Source of the DNA: Aspidiotus rigidus
Lineage: Eukaryota > Arthropoda > Insecta > Hemiptera > Diaspididae
Reading direction: 5' to 3'
Length of the DNA: 64,000 nt
Assembly (NCBI GenBank): GCA_035079385.1
Contig: JAVHKY010000023.1
Location: forward strand, 6,774,001-6,838,000
How positions within the stretch are numbered: position 1 is the first letter of the stretch; each line of letters starts with the position of its first letter. The notes beneath the pieces were generated by a model. The model searched no databases and had not been told where the DNA came from. It saw only the letters and a program-made list of their open reading frames with translations. The translations under genes were made by a program, and so were the position numbers. This document shows positions 33,722 through 44,738 of this stretch, piece by piece.

Positions 33722-35291
33722 CTATTTTCGCATCTTCGACCCCAATTTGATAATCCCTAATTAACCTCATTAGTACTACTTTCGTTTTTGGGGTGATTCG
33801 TTCGACATATTTATGAAATTCATCTGGCAGGCGTGTATGTATTTTTTGTACCAGGCGACGTTCACCCTCCCTCAAACCAAAAGGGGTGTCTCGAAGCAAA
33901 TTATACCACCTCTGTGCATATGTTGCACAGTTACCATCTACCGACCGACTCACATACTTTGAATTTAGAAATTTATCACGATATTTCTCTTGTGTTCTTT
34001 CGGTCCAGTGGTGTTGGATGAAGTACCTACACGCTTCATTTATAGACTGAAAACCTGTAGCGTTTCGGCGAATCTCGGATCCTACATTTCTAGTGAATTC
34101 ATTCTTTTCGATGATTTGACCAAATATACGAATTCTCTCATTCCTCCTCGGAACTTGATTTATTACGATATCTTTGACTTCTTTTACAAAGTCCCAGGGA
34201 TCCCTCGTCTCTCTCGAATCTGATAACGTCCATGATACTATCGAATCAGCCATCCGTTTTACATCTGGTCCTTTTGTCACTCTCGTTGGTCCTTCATCTG
34301 CGCCTAATCTAAAAATTGACGTTTCAATCAACTCGTCAGCTTCGCGTTGATAATAATCCGAATCACTATCTGAGTCTCTATTTCGATTATTCCGTCTTTC
34401 TCCTCTGTCACCTCGACGGTCTCTATGCTCATTTCGATTGACGTGATGATTCCTCTCGTCTCGATTACGGCGATTATCCTCCTCACCAAAACTACTACCA
34501 TCACTCGGATCAAAATTAGGGGGACCAGAATAACCGACGTTACGATGGGTTGAGAGGTTAGTACTATTTCGACTATAATTCCGACTACGTAATTCTCCAT
34601 TTCGACTCTCCCTATTAGGATTGATTTGATTGCTCTCTTTCCTCCTTTGAGGAATAGAACGACTATCACTCGACTTATCCCTGACAGTTTGATTCAGATC
34701 GTTCAATGGGCTATTAAATTCAGCGTCATTCGAATCCGACTCCTCTATATTTTCGTCCCTATTATTACTCCCTCGAATTTTTGTTGATTGAGCAATCGGA
34801 TCTGCGAACTCCACAGATCGTCGATAATTCTTCTCAGATCTTTTTGCTTTTTGACTTTTTCTTACTTGACGCTCCTCCTCGATATATTCAACAATTCTCT
34901 CCTCTACTCGTTGATTGACAGTTGCAGCAAGTGCTTCTTCCTGCAATCGTATCTGATTTTTCAGTTCTTGATTTTTCTTTTCGACTGACTTAACCTCATT
35001 TGCGGCTAGTTGCAGTTGGGTGAACCCACCCATATCCATAAACTTTCGAAATTCGAGATATTCGGCAGCACTTATCTGATTCGGCTTCTGAATATTACTC
35101 GCAGTAGCGTTCCCCCCCGCGGTATTATTGACCTTTGCCGCCGCTGAGGGTACATCTTTATCATTCGCATTCTTATTTGTTTTGGAGGAAGCAGTACCGT
35201 CAGTTTCGAGAGGGGTAATGGGTGGATTGACATTTTCGTCCGTGTGTGAATTTTCTTTATCGTTTTTATTACTTTGTTGTCGAGTCATCAT
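33654..35291 (-). CDS. gag: Gag-like structural protein, 545 residues
   Basis: ATG at 35291 (a second at 35288). Residues 1-75 are low-complexity Asn/Thr/Ser/Lys. 95-150 form a predicted coiled coil (EKKNQELKNQIRLQEEA). 200-315 are Arg/Asn/Asp/Ser-rich (RNRDSDSDSDYY). 345-525 resemble a retrotransposon capsid region (DPWDFVKEVKD, ACRYFIQHHW, RWYNLLRDTP, IHTRLPDEF). There is no CCHC nucleocapsid knuckle; the Arg-rich segment may bind RNA instead, but it lies before the capsid-like region, the reverse of the usual order. The frame ends at an A7-UGA that may be a frameshift site. Confidence 0.85.
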   Translation of the reverse strand: MMTRQQSNKNDKENSHTDENVNPPITPLETDGTASSKTNKNANDKDVPSAAAKVNNTAGGNATASNIQKPNQISAAEYLEFRKFMDMGGFTQLQLAANEVKSVEKKNQELKNQIRLQEEALAATVNQRVEERIVEYIEEERQVRKSQKAKRSEKNYRRSVEFADPIAQSTKIRGSNNRDENIEESDSNDAEFNSPLNDLNQTVRDKSSDSRSIPQRRKESNQINPNRESRNGELRSRNYSRNSTNLSTHRNVGYSGPPNFDPSDGSSFGEEDNRRNRDERNHHVNRNEHRDRRGDRGERRNNRNRDSDSDSDYYQREADELIETSIFRLGADEGPTRVTKGPDVKRMADSIVSWTLSDSRETRDPWDFVKEVKDIVINQVPRRNERIRIFGQIIEKNEFTRNVGSEIRRNATGFQSINEACRYFIQHHWTERTQEKYRDKFLNSKYVSRSVDGNCATYAQRWYNLLRDTPFGLREGERRLVQKIHTRLPDEFHKYVERITPKTKVVLMRLIRDYQIGVEDAKIDKIRDIDSKTGYFDSKKKSSKK

Positions 35292-35482
35292 TTTGAATCT
35301 GAGGTCAGTCTAATTAGTTTTCCCTTACTAGATAAAAAAATTTTCGAACTACAATCGACACCTTTATTTTTATTCTCGTCGTTCGAATCAATTAAAACGA
35401 ATCAGATTTATAATCTTACCTACTCGTTTGACTCTCGATCTCAGATTATGACTAAGAAACGAAAGATAAAAACGATAATTAC

Positions 35483-35517
<35 letters not shown>

Positions 35518-37558
35518 TATATACTATTTCGAATCAATTGAGACAGCAGATCGTATTTCTAATCTTACCTACTCGTTTGACTCTCGATCTCAATTTATAT
35601 TTGAGAAGGGAGGATGGGAGAGGAAATTTTCGACAATGAGGTGAAGAGAAAAAAAAAAAAAAAATTCTTTTTCGACACAGGATATAATTTCAAATTGAAA
35701 TATGATCTAAGTACTCACTCGATCCGTGTTTTCGACTTTTAGTTTCTTTGGTATCTTCCAATCGAAGCCGGTTCCCGCGTTTATCCGCTTCAGTTTGGAA
35801 GCTGCTACGTGTACTATAACTAGAACCCTCACTCGAATCGAATAAAAAAAAATAAAGGATACGAAGAAAAACAAGAAACACCGTTCTTATAATATGTTCG
35901 AATCAAAAGCAATATACTTAGAAAGACGAAAAGAAAATTAATTCGATAATCAAAAACGCACAAAAAAAAAAAATTCTTTACTCTCGAACGCAGAATAAAG
36001 CACGTGCATTTGTAAGGAACTGAACATACAATATGCAAGAGCAGGTATAATCGGTCAGGATATTGATGCGCCTTGTCTTCGGTTCTCACTAGATAAGCTT
36101 AGCAGTCTGGGAGTTGGATATGCTTAGTTCCAATGTGGGATTTCCACCTTGTGTCTATTCGATCTAAGTACCTCTTATACTTTCGACTGCTCTACTTCGA
36201 ATCACTGTTAGCCCTATCGTTGTGAATTGTTGCTTCTTTTACATTTGTTTCATGCCTGACAGATAAATACTTTTGTCTAGAATATTCTTCACGATTCTTT
36301 TGCCATCAAGCCTTACGACCATCGTGTATTCTGCATTGTATTCTTTGCTTTATCGACTGACGATTACTAACACATTTATTTCTCCGTATGCTGGATATTC
36401 GAAGCAGATAGCAACACGGAAATCTTCCCTATGAAGGATTTAATTCCTCTCACGAATATTCGAGCCTTTCGAAACATGTCTGTGTGGTACTGATTTCGAA
36501 TCTTTGACGAAGGAAAGAGAGAAAAAAAAAAAACGAAGAGAAAAGAAGAAAAATATTCTACGTACGTTTGAATGCGTTGGTTGCGGGAAGAAGAGAGCGA
36601 AAGAAAATAGAATTTTTTTTTTTTTTTTTTCGATCTGGGAAGGAAAGAATCCAACAAAAATTTCAAGTTCGGAATTTCTAGGTGTGGAAAAACGGAACCT
36701 GATTCACGCAAAATAGCGTTATGACCTACTCTGGGTCGAGTATTACTCTTTGAATTTTTATTCGGAGAGCTTTCCGAAATTGGTGTGCTCATAAGAGCAC
36801 CTATAATTTTCTTGAAGCTAGGCCTTTTATCGAATCACTTGAGGGAAAGAGAAAAAAAAAAACTTTACTACGAAGTCCATTCGATAGCTCTACTCGCGCG
36901 ATTTAATGACCTACTATGGGTCTAATTTTTCGACGTAAGAACCCACTTCGGGTGCTCGTTGACACTCACACGACGCGTCCGTCGCTTCAGAGTCCAGGGT
37001 CTCGGAGTAGAAGTCAGGAACTATGTCAGGAATCATCGAAGATGACCCCTTTTTGATCGCTCTAGTTATCACAAGGAAGACTAAGGATCTGGACAACTAT
37101 GGTCCCGGGCGGTGGATTTTCCCTAATCTGTCATGCCACAGGTTTCGGGTGTTGGGCGCCAGGTGCTAAACACACCAACACACTGCCAGTCTCCCATCCG
37201 CCTGACTGTACAGTGTGCGCAAGAGTAAAGGCATCGGAGAGTCGTTAATCGAATCATGGGAGTCCAAAGGACAAGGGGAAGAAAAAACAAATAAATTTTA
37301 CGAAATTACGAAAATTGGGTCTCTGGTTCTTCCAAATGGGACTTTTGGAGCCAGAGTGGATAAATAACTATACGAGCGGCGACAACACAACTTCGAACCA
37401 TCACACACGAGGGAGGTGCCCCCATGTGTTCAAGACAGTAGCACAACGTTTACTGTGAGACCTCAATGGAATGTGTTGATGAAGCTGCCACCCCGACAGT
37501 CACCAACGGAAACCAAAAATACACACGCGACCCAAAAGTCGCGGGTGCACCTCGTGCT
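35292..37558 (-). other. 5' leader of the retrotransposon
   Basis: About 2.3 kb between the primer-binding site and gag, unusually long. It contains a 33-bp direct repeat (35411-35443 and 35560-35592) that in element orientation holds a splice-donor-like AG-GTAAGATT. An acceptor-like CCTCAG lies 10 nt before the gag ATG, so leader splicing is possible. Long T and A runs occur at 35486 and 36610. No convincing ORF. Confidence 0.6.
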
Positions 37559-37576
37559 CCACGTTGTTGGGTGCCA
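37559..37576 (-). promoter_or_regulatory. Primer-binding site candidate
   Basis: In element orientation TGGCACCCAACAACGTGG starts 21 nt after the 5' LTR. TGG pairs with a tRNA CCA end. From memory it resembles the Lys1,2-type retroviral site TGGCGCCCAACGTGGGGC with a G-to-A change and an extra AAC. Confidence 0.55.
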
Positions 37577-37597
37577 AAAAGTTTATGTATGGGTTTA

Positions 37598-38944
37598 TGT
37601 GATGTAACAAGAGTATGAGCGGAGAACAGACCCCCGTACATAACACAAACCATACAGAGAACTTGGATAACGTAACTTATCGAAACAGCAACCAAATCAA
37701 ATGATCTTGCTTACTCCGGAAAAGCTTTCACATAGACATAGCCTGCAGGCCACCACCGTCCACTTCAGGGAGTACTCATGACTCTGATCCCAGTCCTACC
37801 CATTTCGATAAGACCCAGACTAGCTCAGAATAGAGCACGAATACTCACAAGAAAGGGCGTGGGTGGTCCGAGGTAGACCACAGATCCATTTTTGGTTTCA
37901 CTTTTCGAGATCACTTAGGCTATAAGAAACGTTGTTGCTAGAGGAAGCTAAAGTTGCCGTCGATGTAAGCTCCACTTACTTACCAAACTTGAGAAAATAG
38001 TTCGTCGTAATCGATAATTATCCGTGGCTTTGATAGAAGAAAATAAACTAGGCTCATTCACGAAAACGTGGTGAACGGAGAGAAAGAAAAAAAAAATAGG
38101 ACAGCTAGAAAATTTAGAAAGCGGGTCGAAAAGAAGGGGAAGACGAATAACGTTGGTAGTAAATTTTCGAATCATAGTATTATTTATTATTTATTTCGGA
38201 GATCTAGCTTCGAGTTAGGTATCTGTGGAAAATCTGCAGAAAAAGGACGAATGCAGAAAAGATCGATGCCACACATTTATTGGACTCGGAATAAATGAAA
38301 TATTCATAATTAAACTTCTATAAATATAAATGAGGCTAACTTGAAGTACGATGGTAAAACCGTCGCTTGAAATCTCGTGTCCAGATCACGCGCCGCACTT
38401 CTTCAATCCATAAAACGCACATTTTTTTTTTCACATTTTGACAACCGGAACACTCGAATCACGTATAAAAATTCAATATTTTACAAAGGATTGCGAAATA
38501 TTTTTCGACTTTTTCTCTGCGGTTAACATCTAATCCGAATCAAAAAAAAAAAAAAAAAACTTCGAATTTTCAAATTTTCGATCTTTTCTTGAATCTCTCG
38601 AAAAAAAAGAAAAAACGCACTCTCGAGCCATCGTCGGCTCATCAACCGTCTCCCTATCTCCATTTCCCTTTCTCCTCTTTAATTCAACTTCGTTTATCCG
38701 ATCAGCGATAAGGTGGGAGAATTGATAAGATGAAAACGAAAAAGTTTTCGTTTGGTCAGGGTAGAATTATTTGTTCGATACACGTATACGAAGAGAAAAA
38801 AATAACGATATCGACGGTGATGTAGAGAAGAAGGAGAAAGAGAAAAAAAAATTCTTCTTCGATTTTCTTCTTCTCATTTATTTTCAGATTCGAATCATGG
38901 CCTAAAAATAAACTTTAGTCTTGTGGACCTGCTGTTATTTCTCA
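37598..38944 (-). repeat. 5' LTR (element orientation), 1347 bp
   Basis: Near-identical partner of 24618-25965. Ends TG...CA, followed by the ACAG target duplication at 38945-38948. Confidence 0.95.
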
Positions 38945-39209
38945 ACAGGGAACAATTCGATCACATACAGATATTCACAAACAAGATGTCCTTAATGTAT
39001 TGGAGACCTCTATCCAGAATCTAGAAGATCTCTGGAATTCAAATATGTAGCTTTCATTGCTAACGTATTTCTTGTTCTTGAATACTAGTGAATGATCGAA
39101 ACGTTCCCTGTGTGTATTCTTATGGGATTCTAAAATGGCTGCCCCAAAGCCAGCAGCAGAGAACAAGCATTCAATAAAAATCGAAGATGTTGACGTCACG
39201 GGGAATCGC

Positions 39210-40079
39210 TCTATTAAGCGAATGGAAAATTGTTTCGCTTATTAAGCCGCTTAATTAAGGAAATGAAAAACCGTTTCGCTTTAGCTTATTTACGGCTTAA
39301 AACTTATATAAAACTCAAGCCTACCACCCTCGCCAAAATTTACTGCAGGAAAATAACTTCCCAGGCTAAATTCGGGCTGACCATCCGCTAGGAGCGTTAC
39401 GATCGGCAAAATTGAAAGCGGGATTAGAGAAATTTTTTCATTTGAAAGTTCATTAAATTCTCTCAAAATAAATCAAGAACGAAGTCATTCGGCTGAAAAA
39501 TTTGGAGAACGAAATTTGTATACGGTGTAAAATTTTCTGAAAGTCACCTTTTCATAAAAATCTAGTTTCATTGATTTAAGTATTCGAACCGGGTATCCAC
39601 CAGGATCGCTAACAACGCGTGTGATTTGTTCAACAGTAATGGTACTTCTACCAAAATTGTGAGAAAGAGGTATCACTGGCCGTATATGAGAGAAAAATCA
39701 AGATTTGGAATAACTCTTGAATGAAACGGAATTGAAGGTTTTGTCATCCTATCTAATTTGTAGAATGTGCGTTTGTGGACATCTTTTATGGGATGTCGAG
39801 AAGCAAAATTTGCTTCATTCAAGTGTAATTTCAATTTTTTCGACATGTTTCATGTCTTTCCAGAAGTTTCCTGAATTCTAACCCCTAATGCCAAAACTTG
39901 CAAGTTCGCACCATTCGCGAATTAGCCTCTCACCTCCCGGAAGGAACCCTCAACATTCCAAGAGTTCTGAATCCTAACTCACAATTTCGAAATTAGCGAG
40001 TTTACACCAACCCTGCGAGTTGCCCTACCTGTTAATAGTCCAGTATACTGTATCCATTCTCTTCCATTATAATAAACTA
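39210..40079. repeat. Degenerate AAGCTT-like and GGTCATCCGCTAGGAGCG-family repeats
   Basis: AAGCTT-like repeats lie at 39220-39320. Copies of the dispersed core are at about 39379 and 39591, with the same downstream blocks as the copies at 21.8-23.5 kb. Confidence 0.65.
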
Positions 40080-40830
40080 TGACGTCATCAGCTGAACATT
40101 GTCACCAACCATGCTCTTGAGCCTGACTATGATTCTGAAATCTGGAAGTGTTAATCCTTCTAACTTATAAGTGGTTTAATAAAAGCTTTTTTTTTATACT
40201 GCTGTAAGTTAGACTTGTGTTATGCCTGGTTTCAAGAACGCTAATAATCGACCTAGTATAGTTTGGTATACAGTACTGTACAGCCCAGTATAATGGATAC
40301 TAAGGAGTAGCTGGGTAAAAACAGGGTCAGAAATTTTGTGAGATAAAAGGGAATCATTGACCGCCAATGGAGGCTAAGGATCATGACGTCATTTTCATCG
40401 TGCGATTTTGTCTAGTATACTACATGTTAGTAGAGACTACCTTCGTATACTGTATGTTAATCTTAGTATAATGACGGCTAAGGATACAAGTATCAAAGTA
40501 GTAAAGTTGACATTTTTTCAATTTCCTATGACGTCATCATTTCGTGACGTGACGACATTTTCGTCTGACGATTTTGTCTAGCATAACCTAGTATAATAAT
40601 TATATAAGTTGAGCCAGGTATTATAGTAATCAAGGATACAGGTCTCAAAGTAGCAACAAATGCCGAAACTTTTCTAAGTCGCTATGACGTCACCAGTTCG
40701 TGACGTCATTATTGTCTCATGATTTTGTTTATTATAGCCGAATATTATACAAGATAAGTTGGGCCTGGTATAATAATGATCATGGATAGTAGCTACGTGA
40801 CGTCATCAGCTCGTGACGCAAATTTCAAAA
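40080..40830 (+). repeat. TGACGTCA-containing tandem array, units about 115-155 bp
   Basis: Units carry TGACGTCATCA followed by TCGTGACG, then GATTTTGTCTAG, TAGTATAAT and GGATA...CAAAGTAG. Landmarks recur at about 40384, 40529, 40685 and 40798. The same blocks appear singly around 15.6 kb and 18.8-19.1 kb. Confidence 0.7.
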
Positions 40831-42394
40831 TGATTCCCCCCCCCCACCTTGAGACGTATACATGTCGAAACCGTGACCTTCTTTTCAAAACTCTCTGGAA
40901 AGTTTTTAATATTTGAACTATAATCGTAATGGCTCACAACGATCCTACGATAAACCTTGTTTTCTGGGAATAATCCCAGTCTTATGAAGTTATGACCATA
41001 TAAAATGCTGAAAAAAAAGTGAAGGTTTGTATTCAAAAAGTTCGAACGATTCTAAAAGTTTGCATTTCCCATCCTAAAATGCTCGTCTAGAACCGTGCTT
41101 GAAAAAGGATACTTGAAAGAATTTTTAATGATGAAGTATAAAGCAGTAGCTCTTTCTGTTCTCTAGTCAAAATCCTAGAATGACGCAATGTCCTGAGGAC
41201 GTCAAATTCTGATAACGCACCGTTCTTCCCCATCTCTCGTGAACATGAATTTTATACAACAGCTAAATGTCTAATTTTCCTCTATCAACTATGTTAATGA
41301 ACCCTTAAGTTTTTTAAGTACCCGCTCTTTCTTTTATACAGTTTCAACGTCGGCCCCGCCACCCCCATCTGCATTGTCCAAATTTTTTTAAATTCCCCAT
41401 GAAAGAGTAATAGAATGCGTAATCAAAAGGAAAACATTTTTCAATTAATTATTGTGAAAAAATTTCAACCTAGATGAAAGTCAACTAAGATGTATTATCA
41501 TCATACAATATGAAAAAATTTGAATGTTCCTAGTTAATAAAATTGTGTTTGTCATTTTTCATTTTGTAATAAGAAATAAATATCAGTCAGTATAAGTTTT
41601 CTTCATTAATTTTATCAACCGGAAAATACGATCATTTACCTTGCCATTTTCGCCCACTTCTTAGCCTTCTCGCGAAAATTAATTAATGCTATTTTCCTCG
41701 TAGTAGGAAGCCCCACTCCGATTTTTCTTTCTTCTGAATAATTAATGTTAACTTAGAGACAAAGCTTTAAAAAGACAAAAACTTTGATGGAATAAAACGG
41801 TTACAAAATCGCATAAAGAATTAAAGCATGAGTGCTTTCTCTTCCGGTCCGTTAGTTTCCGACGTCTTTTTCAAATTGTTTGAAATGAAGCGTTCGGAAC
41901 TGAGTTTGCCCTTCCTCATGTCGTCTTCGATATGTTGACGATATTCTCTTCCTATCTTCATTCCTCAATAGCCGGTGTACCACCATTGAGTTTACTATTG
42001 TAGTAGCGGCTAGAAAACTCCATAGTTTTTCTGTTCTTATTGGGAGTGGAATTCTTCGTAAATACTTTCACCGAGTTTTGCACCTCATTCTCTTCATTAG
42101 TTCCATCCACTGTTTTTTTGTACACTTTCTTTTCGACTCAAGTTGAAGGAGACCAGCATAGCGACGAAACCCGGCGCAAACGTAAATTAAACAATTCATC
42201 TCAATGTCAGACGGGAGAAAGCTCTTATGTTTACAGCACTCCCGCCAACAGATGGGAAGGAAAGAGACCAGCATAAACACACCTCAAAATTCGATCTGGG
42301 GAGAGGGGCTGTGGATTTAGACCTTTAATAACTTCGATAAGCAAGCTTTAATCGCATTTCGTCTTTAACTAATTATTTCCTATTCGTGTTCCAG
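40831..42394. other. Intergenic region and probable 5' exon of WBP4
   Basis: No gene recognised up to 41800. The 400 bases before 42395 should contain the WBP4 promoter and first exon, which supplies the start of the initiator codon; I could not place its donor with confidence. Confidence 0.4.
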
Positions 42395-43566
42395 GGCTGA
42401 CTATTGGAAATCGCAAGCGCGGAAGTACTGCGACTTTTGCAAATGTTGGATAGCGGATAATGTTCCTGTAAGTATGAAACGGACCAATCTCTGATCTGTC
42501 AATTCCATTAACTGTTCTCATCGTTTCCCTTCGATTATTGTAGAGCGTTCAGTTCCACGAGAATGGCAAACGCCATAAAGCCGCTGTGGAAGCGCGAATC
42601 AAAGATATTGGGAAAAAAACCATCGCTGCTGAGAAAGCGAGAGCTCAAATGGAAAATGATATTAAGAAAATGGAAGACGTGAGTTATAATCGCCGATTTT
42701 TATCATGCAACTATATTCTGGTCGTGTATTAACTGTGATTCGGTTTGTTCAAGGCCGCGATGAAAGCGTACATGAGGGATTTGCAAGAAAACCCAGATCT
42801 GGCATCGCAGTCTAGCGGTAGTAGCACTGCCTTACCAGCTTTCTCCAAAATTCCTGTCGAACGTAAGAAGACTGAATGGCACGAAGCAAAAACATCGGAA
42901 GGACAAGTTTATTATTGGCATTCGGTTACCGGTGGTAAGATGCTGGATTTGTATTACCTGTTTTAAAACGTTCAGAAAAGAAAGGTGGATATCAATATCA
43001 TTTTTCAATTACAGAGTCAACATGGGATTTACCAAGAGAAGGTTTTATCGCATTAAAAGATCAGTCAATCAAAACGACGGCTACAGTCAATAAGAAACCA
43101 CCTCCAAAACCTTTCAAGAGAAAAGGGGGAAAAGGTAAAGACTTCAAGTCTAAGAAACACAAGGGTGATAAGTCCGAAACGAAATCGAAAGACGAGATAC
43201 CGATCGAGTTTATGGGACCTATGCCCATGGGAAGGCCGTTTGGGAAGTGGGAAGCCGTTAAAATCAAGTGAGTTTTACTTTAAGAAATTTTTCCTTGAAA
43301 CCACGAGCAGGAAAGTTTGAAAGCGAAATTTTCAATGGCTATCTTTCAGTACCGAGAAACCAGTGGATCTACAATTACCAAAGCCTACTCACTTAGCCTT
43401 GAAACTTTCACAAACCGTGGAGGAAGAAGAATCGCGTGTCGATTTTAAAGAAAAAACCGTATCCGGTGTGGAATCAAGTAGCCTATCGAATTCGAGCAGT
43501 GGTTTCGGTTTTAAGAAAGCAAAATTTAATCGAAGTAATATGCGACAAAGAACAAATGAATTATAA
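42395..43566 (+). CDS. WBP4: WW domain-binding protein 4 (FBP21), spliceosomal protein
   Basis: Five exons fit with consistent phases: 42395-42467, 42544-42678, 42754-42934, 43015-43267 and 43350-43566 (stop). Exon 1 here starts G-GCT, so an AT|G start codon would be split with an upstream exon not located. The protein opens ADYWKSQARKYCDFCKCW, the U1-type C2H2 zinc finger (CDFC...HENGKRH), followed by a Lys/Glu/Ala helix. A WW domain follows (TEWHEAKTSEGQVYYWHS, then TWDLP), then a Lys-rich stretch, and a C-terminus with VDFKEKTV and KKAKFNRSNMRQR as in WBP4. WBP4 acts in pre-mRNA splicing complexes, binding proline-rich factors through WW. Vertebrate WBP4 has two WW domains; only one is visible here. 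AATAAA lies near 43966. Confidence 0.9.
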
Positions 43567-44139
43567 GTTACTCGCGGGTATTGTCGAGACCTCGTTCGAT
43601 TGGCTCGTGATGATTAGTCAGAATTCTGCAGTTTTACATTCCTTGTGAGTTATGATATGTCGTTATTATTGTGGGCATTCAGAGATGGGTTTTCGAAGGG
43701 GGCCTTAAATCCGAGGAAAAGGAAAGACAAAACACAGAGGAAAAAGGTATGGAAATTTTCGAAAAAAGTTTTGAATGGCGAGTTTCAAATGATATTATTG
43801 GATTTATAAAGGACAAACAACGTTGAAAAATTTTATTCATTTCGCAAATGAAAATCTAGTGTTTCAATATCAAGAGTTTTGTTTTGGAAATCCGTCTCTG
43901 ATGGTACCTTAGTTACGAACTGAATATATTATATCATTCTGTAATCCTGAAAAAAGAAAGTGTTAATAAAATATTGCAGCCCCGTTTCTGATGTAGTTTT
44001 TTGTAAAAGAAATGAATGTACGAAGATTTCTAGACACGTTTAATTTTATGCGTCACTCAAGTCGCGGATAATGTGGGAAGTAAAAGTTACTAAGATTTAA
44101 ATTATATTATCTAGTTTTGCTTTCTGATATGTTATCGCG
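43567..44139 (+). other. WBP4 3' UTR and downstream sequence
   Basis: Contains the polyadenylation signal near 43966. Nothing else recognised. Confidence 0.5.
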
Positions 44140-44623
44140 GTAACTATGAATAATTTCTGGTAATTATTGTTGATCTCCAGAGTGTTTCATAAAAAATGAT
44201 GAAAATTTCTCAACATTTATGAAATTTACTAACGTAATTTTGAATAATCTCCGATGCGTTTTGATTAATCTCTTTTTCGAGCTTCAATTAGTCAAATTTA
44301 CCAGTAAGTTTGAATAAATACCAACTATCATTTTATTTTCCATCATGAAAATTCTTCAAATGTACTATGACTGTAGTAATTATTGATAATTACTGACTAT
44401 ATCACCGTAAATTTCATTAGAATTATTTTTTCCAGCTGTTTTTTTTGTATCATATTTCTCAAAATATTTTGATAAATTCTACGAATTTCATCGTTGTTGA
44501 GAACTTCATTAAAGGGAAGAGCACATATTCACGCTATCGAGTATTAGGCTATAGAGAAAATGAGACCATATTATTCAGTCGTTACGTCATCATTAATCCT
44601 CGCAGTTTCCTAATCTGCTGTAC

Positions 44624-44738
44624 AAAATAGAACAGACGTATCTACTTATCAACGATCAGTAAAACAGGGTATTTCTGCTGGAGTCGGAAGATCTGTTTTC
44701 CACAGATCGTAGCTAAGCGGATACGTCCATTCTATTTT
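44624..44738. repeat. 115-bp MITE-like inverted repeat
   Basis: AAATAGAACAGACGTATC at the left end pairs with GATACGTCCATTCTATTT at the right end. Inner ACGATC blocks also pair. Confidence 0.55.

Larger units (their letters stand above)
24618..38944 (-). mobile_element. Full-length, very young Ty3/gypsy-type LTR retrotransposon with atypical domains
   Basis: 14.3 kb, bounded by near-identical LTRs (TG...CA) and a 4-bp target duplication ACAG (24614-24617 and 38945-38948). In element orientation the order is: 5' LTR, primer-binding site, 2.3-kb leader, gag, a short +1-frame ORF, pol (SGNH-like, protease, RT, degenerate RNase H, integrase, second RNase H), an unknown third ORF, polypurine tract, 3' LTR. 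The RT-RNase H-integrase order and the 4-bp duplication fit Ty3/gypsy. The long frames are intact and the LTRs differ only in one A-run, so it has probably moved very recently. Confidence 0.93.
24494..39209. repeat. Foldback (MITE-like) element split by the LTR retrotransposon
   Basis: The segments 24494-24617 and 38949-39209 together form one element about 385 bp long. Its left end CGATTCCCCGGTGACGTCAC is mirrored by TGACGTCACGGGGAATCG at 39192-39209. An inner pair, CATAAGAATACACAG plus GGAACAATTCGATCA (left arm, interrupted by the LTR element) and TGATCGAAACGTTCCCTGTG then TATTCTTATG (right arm, 39090-39125), confirms the fold. The LTR element therefore inserted into the left arm. Confidence 0.7.
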
